Shown: positions 15,461-23,479 of the stretch, piece after piece
How the letters are laid out: each line of letters starts with the position of its first letter
How positions within the stretch are numbered: the first letter of the stretch is position 1
Assembly (NCBI RefSeq): GCF_014490035.1
Contig: NZ_CP061008.1
Coordinates: 2,666,001-2,730,000 of the forward strand
DNA: 64,000 nucleotides
Direction: 5' to 3'
Source of the DNA: Achromobacter xylosoxidans
GTDB taxonomy: Bacteria; Pseudomonadota; Gammaproteobacteria; Burkholderiales; Burkholderiaceae_B
Notes under the pieces: model-generated
What the model saw: the letters and a program-made list of their open reading frames with translations, nothing else
Told to the model about the DNA's origin: nothing
Database searches by the model: none
Made by a program: the position numbers and the translations under genes

Positions 15461-16207
15461 CTACCTGGCATCGTGGAAGATGATGCCCAGCGTGTGCCGC
15501 TCGCCCTTGCGCAGCCGGCTGACTCCGTGCCGCAGATTCGCGCGGTAATAGCCGCGCGCCGACCGCACAGGCCTGTGGTTGACGGCAAGCACCACGGCAT
15601 CGCCTTGCCGCAAGGGCACCACGTCGGCCCGGCCGGGCTGCTTGGGATTGCTCTCGGCCAGCAGCAGCTCGCCGCCTTCGAAATCGCGTCCCGGCTCGTT
15701 GAGCAGGAAGATGGCCTGGAATGGAAAGACGTGGTCGCCGTACAGGTCCTGGTGCAGGCAGCAGTAGTCGCCCGCCTGGTAGCGCAGCAGCAGCGGCGTG
15801 GGCCGGCGCTGTCCGGCGGCGTGGCAGATCTCCCGGAATTCGTCATGCGTCGCCGGAAAGCGCGCTTCGAGGCGCATGGCGGCATGCCAGCGGTTGGCGA
15901 TGGGCGCCAGGCGCGGATAGAGCGACTGCCGCAAGCCCGCGACGATATCGGGCAGCGGATAGCTGAAGTACTTGTACTCGCCGCGGCCGAACGCATGGCG
16001 TTCCATCACGATGCGGCTGCGAAAGCGCGCTTGCTCGCCGTAGCCGGCCGCAAGCTCCTCGCACTGGGCCTGCGTCAGCAGCCCCGGCAGCACGGCGTAG
16101 CCATCGCGGCCGAGATCGTCTTCGACAGCCTGCCAGTCCGCATCCGCAATCCGGGTTTCAGGCAGATCGTGCAGCATGGTCGATGTGGGCATGGCTTGGG
16201 CTGGCAT
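15461..16207 (-). CDS. 2OG-Fe(II) oxygenase family protein, copy 1 (catalytic triad intact)
   Basis: A 248-aa 2-oxoglutarate/Fe(II)-dependent dioxygenase of an uncharacterised bacterial type related to prolyl 4-hydroxylase-like proteins. The iron triad is complete: H152 and D154 in 'CLHQDLYGDHVFPFQ' and H227 in 'NLRHGVSRLRKGERHTLG', with R237 placed to bind 2-oxoglutarate. 'FGRGEYKYFSYPLP' and 'EGGELLLAE' are shared with copy 3. It is the last of three tandem paralogues on the minus strand; its ATG overlaps the stop of copy 2 by one base. Substrate unknown; some related genes elsewhere lie near alkylation-repair genes, which is only a hint. Confidence 0.85.
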   Translation of the reverse strand: MPAQAMPTSTMLHDLPETRIADADWQAVEDDLGRDGYAVLPGLLTQAQCEELAAGYGEQARFRSRIVMERHAFGRGEYKYFSYPLPDIVAGLRQSLYPRLAPIANRWHAAMRLEARFPATHDEFREICHAAGQRRPTPLLLRYQAGDYCCLHQDLYGDHVFPFQAIFLLNEPGRDFEGGELLLAESNPKQPGRADVVPLRQGDAVVLAVNHRPVRSARGYYRANLRHGVSRLRKGERHTLGIIFHDAR

Positions 16208-16926
16208 CAGGGCGCATCGTGGAAAAACAGTTCAAGGCCGATGCGGACTCCTTTGCGCACGCGGCTGACGGCATGCTTGAGGTTGACGCGGTAATAACCC
16301 TTGGAACCGTGAAAGGGGCGTTCCCCCGTGGCGATGATGGCGACATCGCCGCAAGCTAGCGGCGCCACCAGCGGACGCGATTGCATGCGCGGGCGCTGCT
16401 CCGTCATCACGAACTCGCCGCCCTGGAATCCGTCTCCCGGTTCGGACAGGAGCGCGACCACCTGCATGGGGAAGACCTGCAAGCCTTCAGTGCGCTGGTG
16501 CAGTGCCATGTAGTCTTCGACGCCGAGCCGGCTCAGGTGCGATTGCGCCCGGGCCTGGCCGGCGTCGCGGTTGCGCTGAAGAAAATCGTCCAGCTCATCG
16601 GGATAGCGCGATGAAACGTCCAGAAGCTCGTTCCAGCGATTGGCGTGAACGGCCAGCCGACGGTACAGCGCCGTGCGCCATTGCTCCAGCGGCGGCGGCA
16701 TGCCGGCGTCGAAGTAGTACAGGTCGCCGCGGCCCAGGCCGGCAGATGTCAGGCTCACCCGCCGGGCAGGCGGCGCGTCGGCCTGCCGTGCCAGACTGCG
16801 CGCCAGTTCCGCGCCCAGCAATCCTGGCAGCACGGCATAGCCTTCGGCGTCGAGCTGCGATCCGATGTCCGTCCAGTCCAGGCGGTCCAGGCTGGTTTCG
16901 GGGGCGTTCATGCCGCTGTCATGCAT
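16207..16926 (-). CDS. 2OG-Fe(II) oxygenase-like protein, copy 2, lacking the iron-binding Asp
   Basis: A 239-aa paralogue of its neighbours in which the HxD motif reads H143-Q-R145 ('MALHQRTEGLQVFPMQ') instead of HQD; the distal H218 and the 2OG-binding R228 remain ('NLKHAVSRVRKGVRIGLE'). Loss of the carboxylate to Arg should abolish normal Fe(II) binding, so this may be a pseudoenzyme or a partner subunit. I chose the ATG at 16926 (GAGGA 4-5 nt upstream, and length equal to copy 3); an ATG at 16965 overlapping the upstream stop (ATGA) would add 13 residues. No frameshift or stop is seen, so the gene appears maintained. Confidence 0.82.
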   Translation of the reverse strand: MHDSGMNAPETSLDRLDWTDIGSQLDAEGYAVLPGLLGAELARSLARQADAPPARRVSLTSAGLGRGDLYYFDAGMPPPLEQWRTALYRRLAVHANRWNELLDVSSRYPDELDDFLQRNRDAGQARAQSHLSRLGVEDYMALHQRTEGLQVFPMQVVALLSEPGDGFQGGEFVMTEQRPRMQSRPLVAPLACGDVAIIATGERPFHGSKGYYRVNLKHAVSRVRKGVRIGLELFFHDAP

Positions 16927-16961
16927 AGGGTCCTCATCGATGGTCGCAAGCGAACGGGGCA

Positions 16962-17684
16962 TCATGCCGCGTCATGAAAAATAAGGCCCACGGTATGGCG
17001 CCGGCCGCTGCGCACGCGGCTCACGCCATGCCGCATGGCGACCTTGCGCGGCCCGCGCGCGCCCGCCGCGGGCCGTTGATTGACGGTGAACACCACCGCG
17101 TCGCCCTGGTCCAGCGGCACGACGTCGGCGCGCTGGCTCCGGGCCGCAAGCTCGGTCATGACGAATTCGCCGCCGGTGAATTCCTTGCCCGGCTGCGACA
17201 GCAGGATGGCGACCTGCAGCGGAAACACATGCTCGCCATAGAGATCCTGATGCAGGCAGTTGTAGTCGCCCGCGCCGTACTGGAGCATCAATGGCGTGGG
17301 ACGCGTCTGGCCCGCCCGGTGGCAGCGTTGCAGGTAGGCGTCCAGTTCGGGCGGGTACTGCGTGTCCGCGCGCAGCCGCTGATTCCAGCGGTTGGCGATC
17401 GGCGCCAGCCGGGCATAGAGCGCGTGGCGCAGCTGATCGAGCAGCGGCGGCAGGGGGTAGGCGAAGTACTTGTATTCGCCGCGGCCGAAGCCATGCCGCG
17501 CCATGACGATGCGCGAACGAAAGCGCGCTTCATCCGGATAGAGGGCGGCGAGGGCGCGGCATTGCGCGGGTGTCAGCAGTCCGGGCAGCACGGCGTTGCC
17601 GTGGGCATCAAGCGCGTGCTCCACGTTCTGCCAGTCATAGGCTGTTGCTGTCATGTCTTCGTTCCCGCTTGCCGCGGCGCGCAT
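16962..17684 (-). CDS. 2OG-Fe(II) oxygenase family protein, copy 3 (catalytic triad intact)
   Basis: A 240-aa dioxygenase, first of the three tandem paralogues. H145 and D147 in 'CLHQDLYGEHVFPLQ' plus H219 in 'MRHGVSRVRSGRRHTVG' form the iron site; R229 is the likely 2-oxoglutarate ligand. It is much closer to copy 1 than to copy 2. The ATG at 17684 is supported by a very good ribosome site (GGGAGG, 7 nt upstream); a later ATG at 17654 has none. Promoter sequences should lie in the 140-nt gap to the dUTPase gene. Substrate unknown. Confidence 0.85.
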   Translation of the reverse strand: MRAAASGNEDMTATAYDWQNVEHALDAHGNAVLPGLLTPAQCRALAALYPDEARFRSRIVMARHGFGRGEYKYFAYPLPPLLDQLRHALYARLAPIANRWNQRLRADTQYPPELDAYLQRCHRAGQTRPTPLMLQYGAGDYNCLHQDLYGEHVFPLQVAILLSQPGKEFTGGEFVMTELAARSQRADVVPLDQGDAVVFTVNQRPAAGARGPRKVAMRHGVSRVRSGRRHTVGLIFHDAA

Positions 17685-17772
17685 GCCCGGTCCTCCCTGC
17701 GATTACAGGCGAGGTCAGTGTAGAAATCCACCGCCCATTTGAAACTCCGTTTGTTGCGCTGGCATCCCCCCA

Positions 17773-17802
17773 AAACAAAAAACGCCGCGGATGCGGCGTT
17801 CT
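17773..17802 (-). terminator. Intrinsic terminator of the dUTPase gene
   Basis: AACGCCGC / GCGGCGTT (17781-17800) forms an 8-bp stem with a GGAT loop; read on the minus strand it is followed by TTTTGTTTT. It lies 27 nt after the dUTPase stop codon. Confidence 0.85.
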
Positions 17803-17827
17803 TCGGGCGGGCAGGAACCGTCGCGGC

Positions 17828-18514
17828 TCAGAGGCGCGAATAAGCCTGCTCCAGTTCGCGATGCAGCTGGTCGGCGAAATCCTCGCGCGCGGGATCCAGC
17901 TGCGACAGCAGGCGGGCCAGCACGACGTTGTCTTCCTCGCCGTTCCAGATCTTGATGTAGGTGCCTTCCTTGTAGCCATGCTGCTGGCGGAAGATGTTCA
18001 GCACGTTCTTGGACACGTATTGCGTGTAGGCGTCGTTCCAGCTCATCTCGCAGGACGTCATGGTCTGTTCCAGCACCTTGAAGCTGGCGCGTCCGCATAC
18101 GGCCAGGCCGCCGATCAGTTCCAGCAGCTCGGGCACGTTCAGCTGGTCCAGCGTGTGGGTCTTGCCGTCCAGCGCGACCGAAGCCGGGCCGGACAGGTCG
18201 GCGACCAGCGCGCCGGCGGCGGCGGCGATGTCGCCGCGGGACTGGACGATGGTGTGCGACAGATAGAAGTGCAGGATGTCCACCAGCTCCATCTGCACTT
18301 GCGGCAGGTCGATGGTCTGCTTCTTCCACCACTTCCAGCCGTAGTGTTCCAGCGCTTCGGCGGATTCGACGAAGGCGGCGCGCAGGAAGCGGGCTCCGCC
18401 GTTGACCCAATCCGGATTGATCATGCTGTTCAAGTGGCCCTGCAGCTTCAGCATCGTGGCCGCCTGGGCCTGGTTCAATCCGACTACGTTATTCACTTTC
18501 ACTCCGTGGTTCAT
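17828..18514 (-). CDS. Dimeric (all-alpha) dUTP diphosphatase
   Basis: A 228-aa enzyme hydrolysing dUTP (and probably dUDP) to dUMP, keeping uracil out of DNA and feeding thymidylate synthesis. It belongs to the dimeric type of Campylobacter and trypanosomes, not the common trimeric Dut. Metal-binding motifs of the MazG-like fold are visible: 'FVESAEALEHYGWKWWKK' and 'QMELVDILHFYLS' (E..E and E..D), then 'VSKNVLNIFRQQHGYKEG' and 'IWNGEEDNVVLARLL', segments shared with the Campylobacter enzyme as I recall it. It has its own terminator. A trimeric dut is not seen in this window. Confidence 0.9.
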   Translation of the reverse strand: MNHGVKVNNVVGLNQAQAATMLKLQGHLNSMINPDWVNGGARFLRAAFVESAEALEHYGWKWWKKQTIDLPQVQMELVDILHFYLSHTIVQSRGDIAAAAGALVADLSGPASVALDGKTHTLDQLNVPELLELIGGLAVCGRASFKVLEQTMTSCEMSWNDAYTQYVSKNVLNIFRQQHGYKEGTYIKIWNGEEDNVVLARLLSQLDPAREDFADQLHRELEQAYSRL

Positions 18515-18583
18515 GGGTCTTTCGACAGCGGCGGAAATGTTAGCACCATTGCCCGTCCGCGCCGCGCCGCCGCGATGGCGGAA

Positions 18584-19093
18584 TCAGGCGCCGCCGTCCT
18601 TGCGGTACGAGGAGCGCTTGAGCGGCGGCAGCGGCGTCTTGTTGCGCGGATTGCGCGCGTTGCGGGCCGCCTTGAACAGCATCATGGCGAAGAAGAACAG
18701 GAAGACGGCGGGCATGGCTTCGTCCAGGTCGAAGCCGGGGCCGCGCAGGGCTTCGAAGATGATGCGCGCGCCTGCCCAGCCGGCCAGGATGCCGCCCACC
18801 GTCAGGATGACGCCGATCTTGCGCTGGGTGGCTTGGCGGGCCATCGATACCTCGGCGGCATCCGTCTGGCCCGGGGCCGTGGGCGCTTGCCGCGATTGCA
18901 GGGGCGGCGGGGCCGGTTTGCCCCAGGGCGCGCCGGACAGCGTTTCGGATGGCGAGGCAGGAGGCGGGGGCGCTGCCGGGCGGGAGTCCGTCCGCTTGTC
19001 GGGAACCTGTCCCGGCGATGCCCCGCCGGCGCGCGTCAGGTTTTCGACGTAGCGCGCGAAATCGCCATTCCTGGGTTCCCCGTCTATGGCCAT
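18584..19093 (-). CDS. Uncharacterised membrane protein with Pro/Ala-rich N-terminal half
   Basis: A 169-aa protein I do not recognise. Residues 1-80 are soluble and low in complexity (Pro, Ala, Ser), probably disordered and cytoplasmic. Two hydrophobic helices follow, about 92-112 ('IGVILTVGGILAGWAGARII') and 126-142 ('AMPAVFLFFFAMMLFKAA'), then a very basic tail (Arg/Lys-rich). It sits 16 nt before the dedA gene's stop on the same strand, but after it in reading order, so the two may form a transcript. No function is proposed. Confidence 0.7.
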   Translation of the reverse strand: MAIDGEPRNGDFARYVENLTRAGGASPGQVPDKRTDSRPAAPPPPASPSETLSGAPWGKPAPPPLQSRQAPTAPGQTDAAEVSMARQATQRKIGVILTVGGILAGWAGARIIFEALRGPGFDLDEAMPAVFLFFFAMMLFKAARNARNPRNKTPLPPLKRSSYRKDGGA

Positions 19094-19109
19094 TGCCCCT
19101 CTCTCCGGT

Positions 19110-19748
19110 TCAGTTGCCGCGGCGTTGGCGCGCCGGGACCCGGCGCTTGCGCAGCATGGCTATCAACAGCCCGCATCCTAGCAGTACCGAGAGTCCCGCG
19201 CCGATCATCATGGCAATCTGTTGCGCGTTGTCCGCCGTGCCCAGGCTGCGCGCGGTGATGTAGCCCGGGGCCAGCATCAGCGGCATCCAGAGGATCGCGG
19301 AGGCGACGTTGGCCATCTGGAAGCGGCTGTGCCCCATGCCCATGACGCCCGCGACGGTGGGAATGGTGGAGCGGATGGGGCCGAGGAAGCGGCCGATCAG
19401 CACGGAGGCGAAGCCGTAGCGGTAGAAGAACAGGCGCGCGCGCGCCACGCCGCTGCGCTGCTGCTTCAGCGGCCAGCGGCGCAGGATGCCGGGGCCGGCC
19501 CAGCGGCCCAGCCAGTAGGACAGCGCGTCGCCCACGATGGCGCCGGCGATGCCCCAGGCGATGATGGCCCAGGGATTCAGGGTGCCGGCGCCGATCAGGC
19601 CGCCGGTCAGCAGCATCAAGGCCGTGGCCGGGATGAACAGGCCCAGCAGCACCATGGATTCACCCAGCGTGAGCAGAAAGGTGATCGGTCCCGCCCAGGC
19701 CTGGTTGGCCTCGATGAACATCGCGATCTGGTCGATGTATTGGTCCAT
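19110..19748 (-). CDS. DedA family membrane protein
   Basis: A 212-aa inner-membrane protein of the DedA/VTT family, which flips undecaprenyl phosphate or phospholipids and supports membrane-potential-linked functions. Seen: 'GESMVLLGLFIPATALMLLTGGLIGAG' (re-entrant helix), 'WGIAGAIVGDALSYWLGRWAG' and the conserved 'FYRYGFASVLIGRFLGPIRSTIPTVAGVMGM' with the family's GRF.GP.R core. The ATG at 19748 is taken because the preceding sequence up to 19854 is a divergent promoter region. It faces away from the YdjM-like gene. Confidence 0.93.
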   Translation of the reverse strand: MDQYIDQIAMFIEANQAWAGPITFLLTLGESMVLLGLFIPATALMLLTGGLIGAGTLNPWAIIAWGIAGAIVGDALSYWLGRWAGPGILRRWPLKQQRSGVARARLFFYRYGFASVLIGRFLGPIRSTIPTVAGVMGMGHSRFQMANVASAILWMPLMLAPGYITARSLGTADNAQQIAMMIGAGLSVLLGCGLLIAMLRKRRVPARQRRGN

Positions 19749-19854
19749 ATTTACGAAGTTGAAAATTAGCTGGATGCAATCAGGTATGTTAACGCCTGCG
19801 GAACTGTCGGTGCGCCGTATAGTCCGTCTGGATGAAGCTAATTGTTGGAGAGTT

Positions 19855-20895
19855 ATGGATTCGGTTACGCAGGCGGTGCTGGGCGCGGGCATACAGGGCG
19901 CCCTGCTGGGGCGGGTGCAGGGACGCCGGGCGCTGATCTATGGCGCGGCGCTGGCCACGGTGCCGGATCTGGACGTCCTGATGCGCTATCCGGACCCGGT
20001 GTCGCTCATGACCTACCACCGCGGCTTCTCGCACTCGGTGTTCGTGCTGACCGGGCTGGCTGTTTTCCTGACTTGGCTGATCCGCAAATACTGGCCGCAG
20101 GCGCCATACAGCGGACGCCGGCTGTTCCTGACCTTATGGCTGGTGCTGGTGACCCATCCGGTGCTGGACGCCTTCACGGTCTACGGGACGCAGCTGTTCT
20201 GGCCGCTGGCGCTCATCCCCGAAAGCTGGGCCGCCGTGTTCATCATTGACCCGGTCTATACCGTGCCGTTGCTGCTGGCGGTGTTGTTCGCCATCGGCTT
20301 CGGCATGACGCTGACGGCGCGCCGGCTGCTGGCCGCGGCGTTGGTGTTCAGCACCGCCTATCTGGGATTCGGGCTGGCCGGACGCATCGCCGCCGAGGAC
20401 CGCGTGCGCGAGGCGATGCAGGGGCAGGGCATTGCGCTGAGCGAACTGCGCGCGGTGCCCATGCCTTTCAACACGCTGGTGTGGCGCGTCATCGCCAAGA
20501 CGCCAGATGGCCACTATTACGAATCGGTCAGCAGCCTGTTCGACAGCGATCCGCCGGAATGGCTGCGCCAGCCGCTCAACCTGCATGTGGCGCAGGCGCT
20601 GGCGGACGTGCCGCTGCACCAGCGCCTGAGCTGGTTCACCGACGACTGGCTGCGCTACGACGTCATCGGCAATGCGTTGGTGGTCACGGACCTGCGCATG
20701 GGCATGGCGGGACATTACACCTTCCGCTTCAAGATGGCCGAACGCGCGGCGGGCGGCAACTGGCAGGCGGTGACGCCGTCCAGCTGGCCCACCGAGCGCG
20801 GCGGCTGGGCCGAACTGAAGCTGGTGCTGGGCCGCATCCTGCATGCGCAGCCGCCCTTGCCGCTGGCGCAGTGGTCGGAGCTGTCGACCAGGTAG
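19855..20895 (+). CDS. YdjM/DUF457-type membrane-bound predicted metal-dependent hydrolase
   Basis: A 346-aa inner-membrane protein of the LexA-regulated YdjM family (DUF457). The N-terminal half is membrane-embedded (five or so segments) with clustered putative metal ligands: D in 'ATVPDLDVL', H in 'TYHRGFSHSVF' and H..D in 'THPVLDAFTVYG'. The C-terminal 170 residues are soluble and probably periplasmic. A good ribosome site (TTGGAG, 4-5 nt) supports the start. It is divergent from dedA; an 8-bp inverted repeat AATTAGCT/AGCTAATT (19764-19771, 19836-19843) spans the gap. Reaction unknown. Confidence 0.85.
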   Translation: MDSVTQAVLGAGIQGALLGRVQGRRALIYGAALATVPDLDVLMRYPDPVSLMTYHRGFSHSVFVLTGLAVFLTWLIRKYWPQAPYSGRRLFLTLWLVLVTHPVLDAFTVYGTQLFWPLALIPESWAAVFIIDPVYTVPLLLAVLFAIGFGMTLTARRLLAAALVFSTAYLGFGLAGRIAAEDRVREAMQGQGIALSELRAVPMPFNTLVWRVIAKTPDGHYYESVSSLFDSDPPEWLRQPLNLHVAQALADVPLHQRLSWFTDDWLRYDVIGNALVVTDLRMGMAGHYTFRFKMAERAAGGNWQAVTPSSWPTERGGWAELKLVLGRILHAQPPLPLAQWSELSTR

Positions 20896-20904
20896 GGACG
20901 CGAT

Positions 20905-22332
20905 CTACGCGATGGCGGGCGGCCGCGGCAGCGGCGCGCGGGCCTGCTCGTAGGCTTCGGCCGCCTGCAGCAGCGGCAGGTCGGCGTGGCAAGGGGCAAC
21001 CAGCTGCAAGCCTATCGGCAGGCCATCCTGGCCCAGGCCGCAAGGCACACTGATGGCTGGGTGGCCGGTCAGGTTGAACAGCATGGTCCACGGATACCAA
21101 TGGGCGCGGATGTCGCCGTACGGGCGGCCGTCGATGTCCATGGTGTCGAATATGTCCGTGCCCAGCGGCAACGCGGTGCGCGACATGGTCGGCATGGCCA
21201 GCAGGTCGGCCTGGCCGAACAGGGCCTGCACCTTGCGGTAGAGCGCGGTGCGGGCAAACATGGCTTCCTGGTATTGCTGGGCGCTGAACGCCGCGGCGGT
21301 GGCGATCTGCCGCCGGAAGGTGGGACTGTAGGCGTCGGGTTCGCGTTCTATCAGCGGCAGAAAGCGGGTGCGCCAGACCGTGTGGTTGATGACGCGCCAG
21401 ATCGGCTCGACATCGAAGCCCGCGCCGTCGAACGGTTCGACTTCCGCGCCCAGATCGGCCAGGCGCGCCAGCGCGGCCTCGAACGCGCCGCGCACGTCGG
21501 CGGCCACGGGGCGGCCGGGCGGGGCGAGGCAATAGCGGACGCGCTTGCCGCGCAGCGTCTCGGGACCGGCCGCGGCGTCGGCGTAGTCGACCCTGGGTAT
21601 GCCCAGCGACCATGGATCGCAGTCATGCGGACCGGCCATGGCCGCCATCATCAAGCGGGTATCGGCCACGGTGCGCGTGGTCGGCGTCACGTAGGTCTGG
21701 TTGCCGATGGCGTCCTGCGCCTGGCTGTGCGGGATCGCGCCCAGGCTTTGCTTGAATCCCACCACGCCGTTGCACGCGGCGGGGATGCGGGTGGAGCCGC
21801 CGCCGTCGCTGGCCACGGCCAGCGCCGTGATGCCGGCCGCCGTCGCCGCCGCTGCGCCGCCGCTGGAACCGCCGCAGGTGCGTTCCAGGTTCCAGGCGTT
21901 GCGGGTATGGCCGAACAGCGGCGAATCCGTCATGGACTTGGAGCCGAACTCCGGCGTCGTGGTCTTGCCGATCAGGACGGCGCCTTGCTGGCGCAGCCGC
22001 GCGACAGCCACGGCGTCTTCGGCCGGCACGTTCGCGCTGAACGGCAACGCGCCGAAGGTGGTCCGCACGCCCGCGGTATTGACCAGGTCCTTCACCGTGT
22101 AGGGCAGGCCATGCAAGAGGCCGGCAGCATCGCCGCGCATCAGCGCGGCTTCGGCAAGCCGGGCTTCGGCCATGGCCTCTTCCGCGCACAGCGTGATGAA
22201 ACAGTTCAGGACGGGCTGCAGCCGCTCGGCCCGTTCCAGGGAGGCGCGCACCAGCTCGACCGGAGACACCGCCTTGGTTCGGACCAGGCGCGCGGCCTCG
22301 ACCGCGCTCAAGTCGCAAAGAGAGTCGCTCAT
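20905..22332 (-). CDS. Amidase (amidase-signature family)
   Basis: A 475-aa hydrolase of the amidase-signature family. The Ser-cisSer-Lys triad is recognisable: Lys in 'LPYTVKDLVNTAGV', cis-Ser in 'RTCGGSSGGAAA' and the nucleophilic Ser in 'SDGGGSTRIPAACNG'. The family cleaves carboxylic amides, and some members carbamates or Glu-tRNA(Gln); this gene is not linked to gatB/gatC, so it is not GatA. It lies 17 nt downstream of a Bug receptor gene on the same strand, implying that the receptor collects an amide or its product. The start follows a weak AAGGCGGAA site. Confidence 0.92.
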   Translation of the reverse strand: MSDSLCDLSAVEAARLVRTKAVSPVELVRASLERAERLQPVLNCFITLCAEEAMAEARLAEAALMRGDAAGLLHGLPYTVKDLVNTAGVRTTFGALPFSANVPAEDAVAVARLRQQGAVLIGKTTTPEFGSKSMTDSPLFGHTRNAWNLERTCGGSSGGAAAATAAGITALAVASDGGGSTRIPAACNGVVGFKQSLGAIPHSQAQDAIGNQTYVTPTTRTVADTRLMMAAMAGPHDCDPWSLGIPRVDYADAAAGPETLRGKRVRYCLAPPGRPVAADVRGAFEAALARLADLGAEVEPFDGAGFDVEPIWRVINHTVWRTRFLPLIEREPDAYSPTFRRQIATAAAFSAQQYQEAMFARTALYRKVQALFGQADLLAMPTMSRTALPLGTDIFDTMDIDGRPYGDIRAHWYPWTMLFNLTGHPAISVPCGLGQDGLPIGLQLVAPCHADLPLLQAAEAYEQARAPLPRPPAIA

Positions 22333-22349
22333 CGAAACCACGTTCCGCC

Positions 22350-23342
22350 TTATTCGTCGAAGGAAATGCCGGCGGCCTTGACGATGGGGGCCCAGTGCGC
22401 GCGTTCGACGCCGATGCGGCGCTTGGCGGCCTGCGCGTCCTGGGGTTCGACCAGGAAGCCCGCGGTCTGCAGTTTTTCCACCAGCGCTGGCCGCTTGCCG
22501 GCGGCGACAAAAGCCTGTTCCAGCTGGGCGATCGTGGCGTCCGGCGTGGCCGCGGGCGCGTACACGCCATACCAGCTGGCGGCATGCTGGTACTGCGGGT
22601 AGCCCTGTTCCAGCAGCGTCGGCACATTGGGTAGCGTGGGCAGGCGGCGGCTGCCTGCCACGCCCAGGAATTTCACCTTGCCGGCGTTGTACAGCGGCAG
22701 CATGCTGGCGACGGCGTCCCAGCCCATCGACACTTCGCCGCCCGCCACGTCCACCAGCATCGGCGCCGCGCCGCGGTAGAGCACGGGCACGACCTCCAGG
22801 CCGTTCTGGCCGCCCATTTCTATCGTTCCCAACTGGCCGGGGCTGCCTTGCGTCGCCAGGCCCAGGGTCGCCTTGGCGCGCGCCTGTTTGGCCCATTGCA
22901 CGTATTCGGCCATGTTCCCGTAGGGTTGGGCGGCGCCCGTGACGGCGCCGGTGGGCACGTCGGCCACCAGGGCGACGGGGCGCAGGTCATGGTCCGGGTC
23001 GTATCCCAGCTTCTTGTAGGTCAGCGGAAAGATCACGAACATCGGCGACGAACCCAGGTACAGGGTGAGCCCGTCCGCCTTGGCGCGTTTCACCACGTCG
23101 AAACCCAGGCGTCCCGATGCGCCGGGGCGGTTTTCGACGATGACGTTGGCGTAGCCCGCCGCCTGCAATTGTTCGGCATAGGCGCGAGCCACCGCGTCGG
23201 CGGCGCCGCCCGCGGCGTAGCCGACCACCAGGCGCACGAGCTTGTCGCCGCTGGCTGGCTCCTGGGCCATCGCGCTGGGTTGCAGGCCCGCCGCGGTCGC
23301 GGCGGCAAGGATAAAGGCAAGAAGGCGGGGTCGGGCTGGCAA
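22350..23342 (-). CDS. Bug/TctC family periplasmic solute-binding receptor with probable TTG start
   Basis: A 330-aa Bug protein: 'DKLVRLVVGYAAGGAADAVARAYA', 'NVIVENRPGASGRLGFD' and 'VPVLYRGAAPMLVDVAGGEV'. I place the start at a TTG (23342) because CAGGAGA lies 5-6 nt upstream and the protein then begins with an ordinary signal peptide ('LPARPRLLAFILAAATAAG' to 'AMAQ'). In-frame ATG at 23402 and GTG at 23408 would add 20-22 charged residues before the signal and have no ribosome site. It is followed by the amidase gene and is divergent from a LysR gene. Ligand unknown, perhaps an amide. Confidence 0.9.
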   Translation of the reverse strand: MPARPRLLAFILAAATAAGLQPSAMAQEPASGDKLVRLVVGYAAGGAADAVARAYAEQLQAAGYANVIVENRPGASGRLGFDVVKRAKADGLTLYLGSSPMFVIFPLTYKKLGYDPDHDLRPVALVADVPTGAVTGAAQPYGNMAEYVQWAKQARAKATLGLATQGSPGQLGTIEMGGQNGLEVVPVLYRGAAPMLVDVAGGEVSMGWDAVASMLPLYNAGKVKFLGVAGSRRLPTLPNVPTLLEQGYPQYQHAASWYGVYAPAATPDATIAQLEQAFVAAGKRPALVEKLQTAGFLVEPQDAQAAKRRIGVERAHWAPIVKAAGISFDE

Positions 23343-23479
23343 GGCGGTCTCCTGTTTGCGCTCTATTGCTCCTGAGGCCTGGCCGGCCGCGGATCGGCTC
23401 ATGGCCACGCGCTATGCCGCTATCATCGGTCCGCAAGGGTTTACCGTATAGTGAATTATTCGACTAAGGGATTGAGAAA

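Noticed and set aside
15461..17684. Possible recent duplication creating a repeat at DNA level among the three 2OG oxygenase genes
   Set aside because: The proteins are clearly paralogous but diverged throughout; I see no long identical DNA blocks, so the duplication is old.
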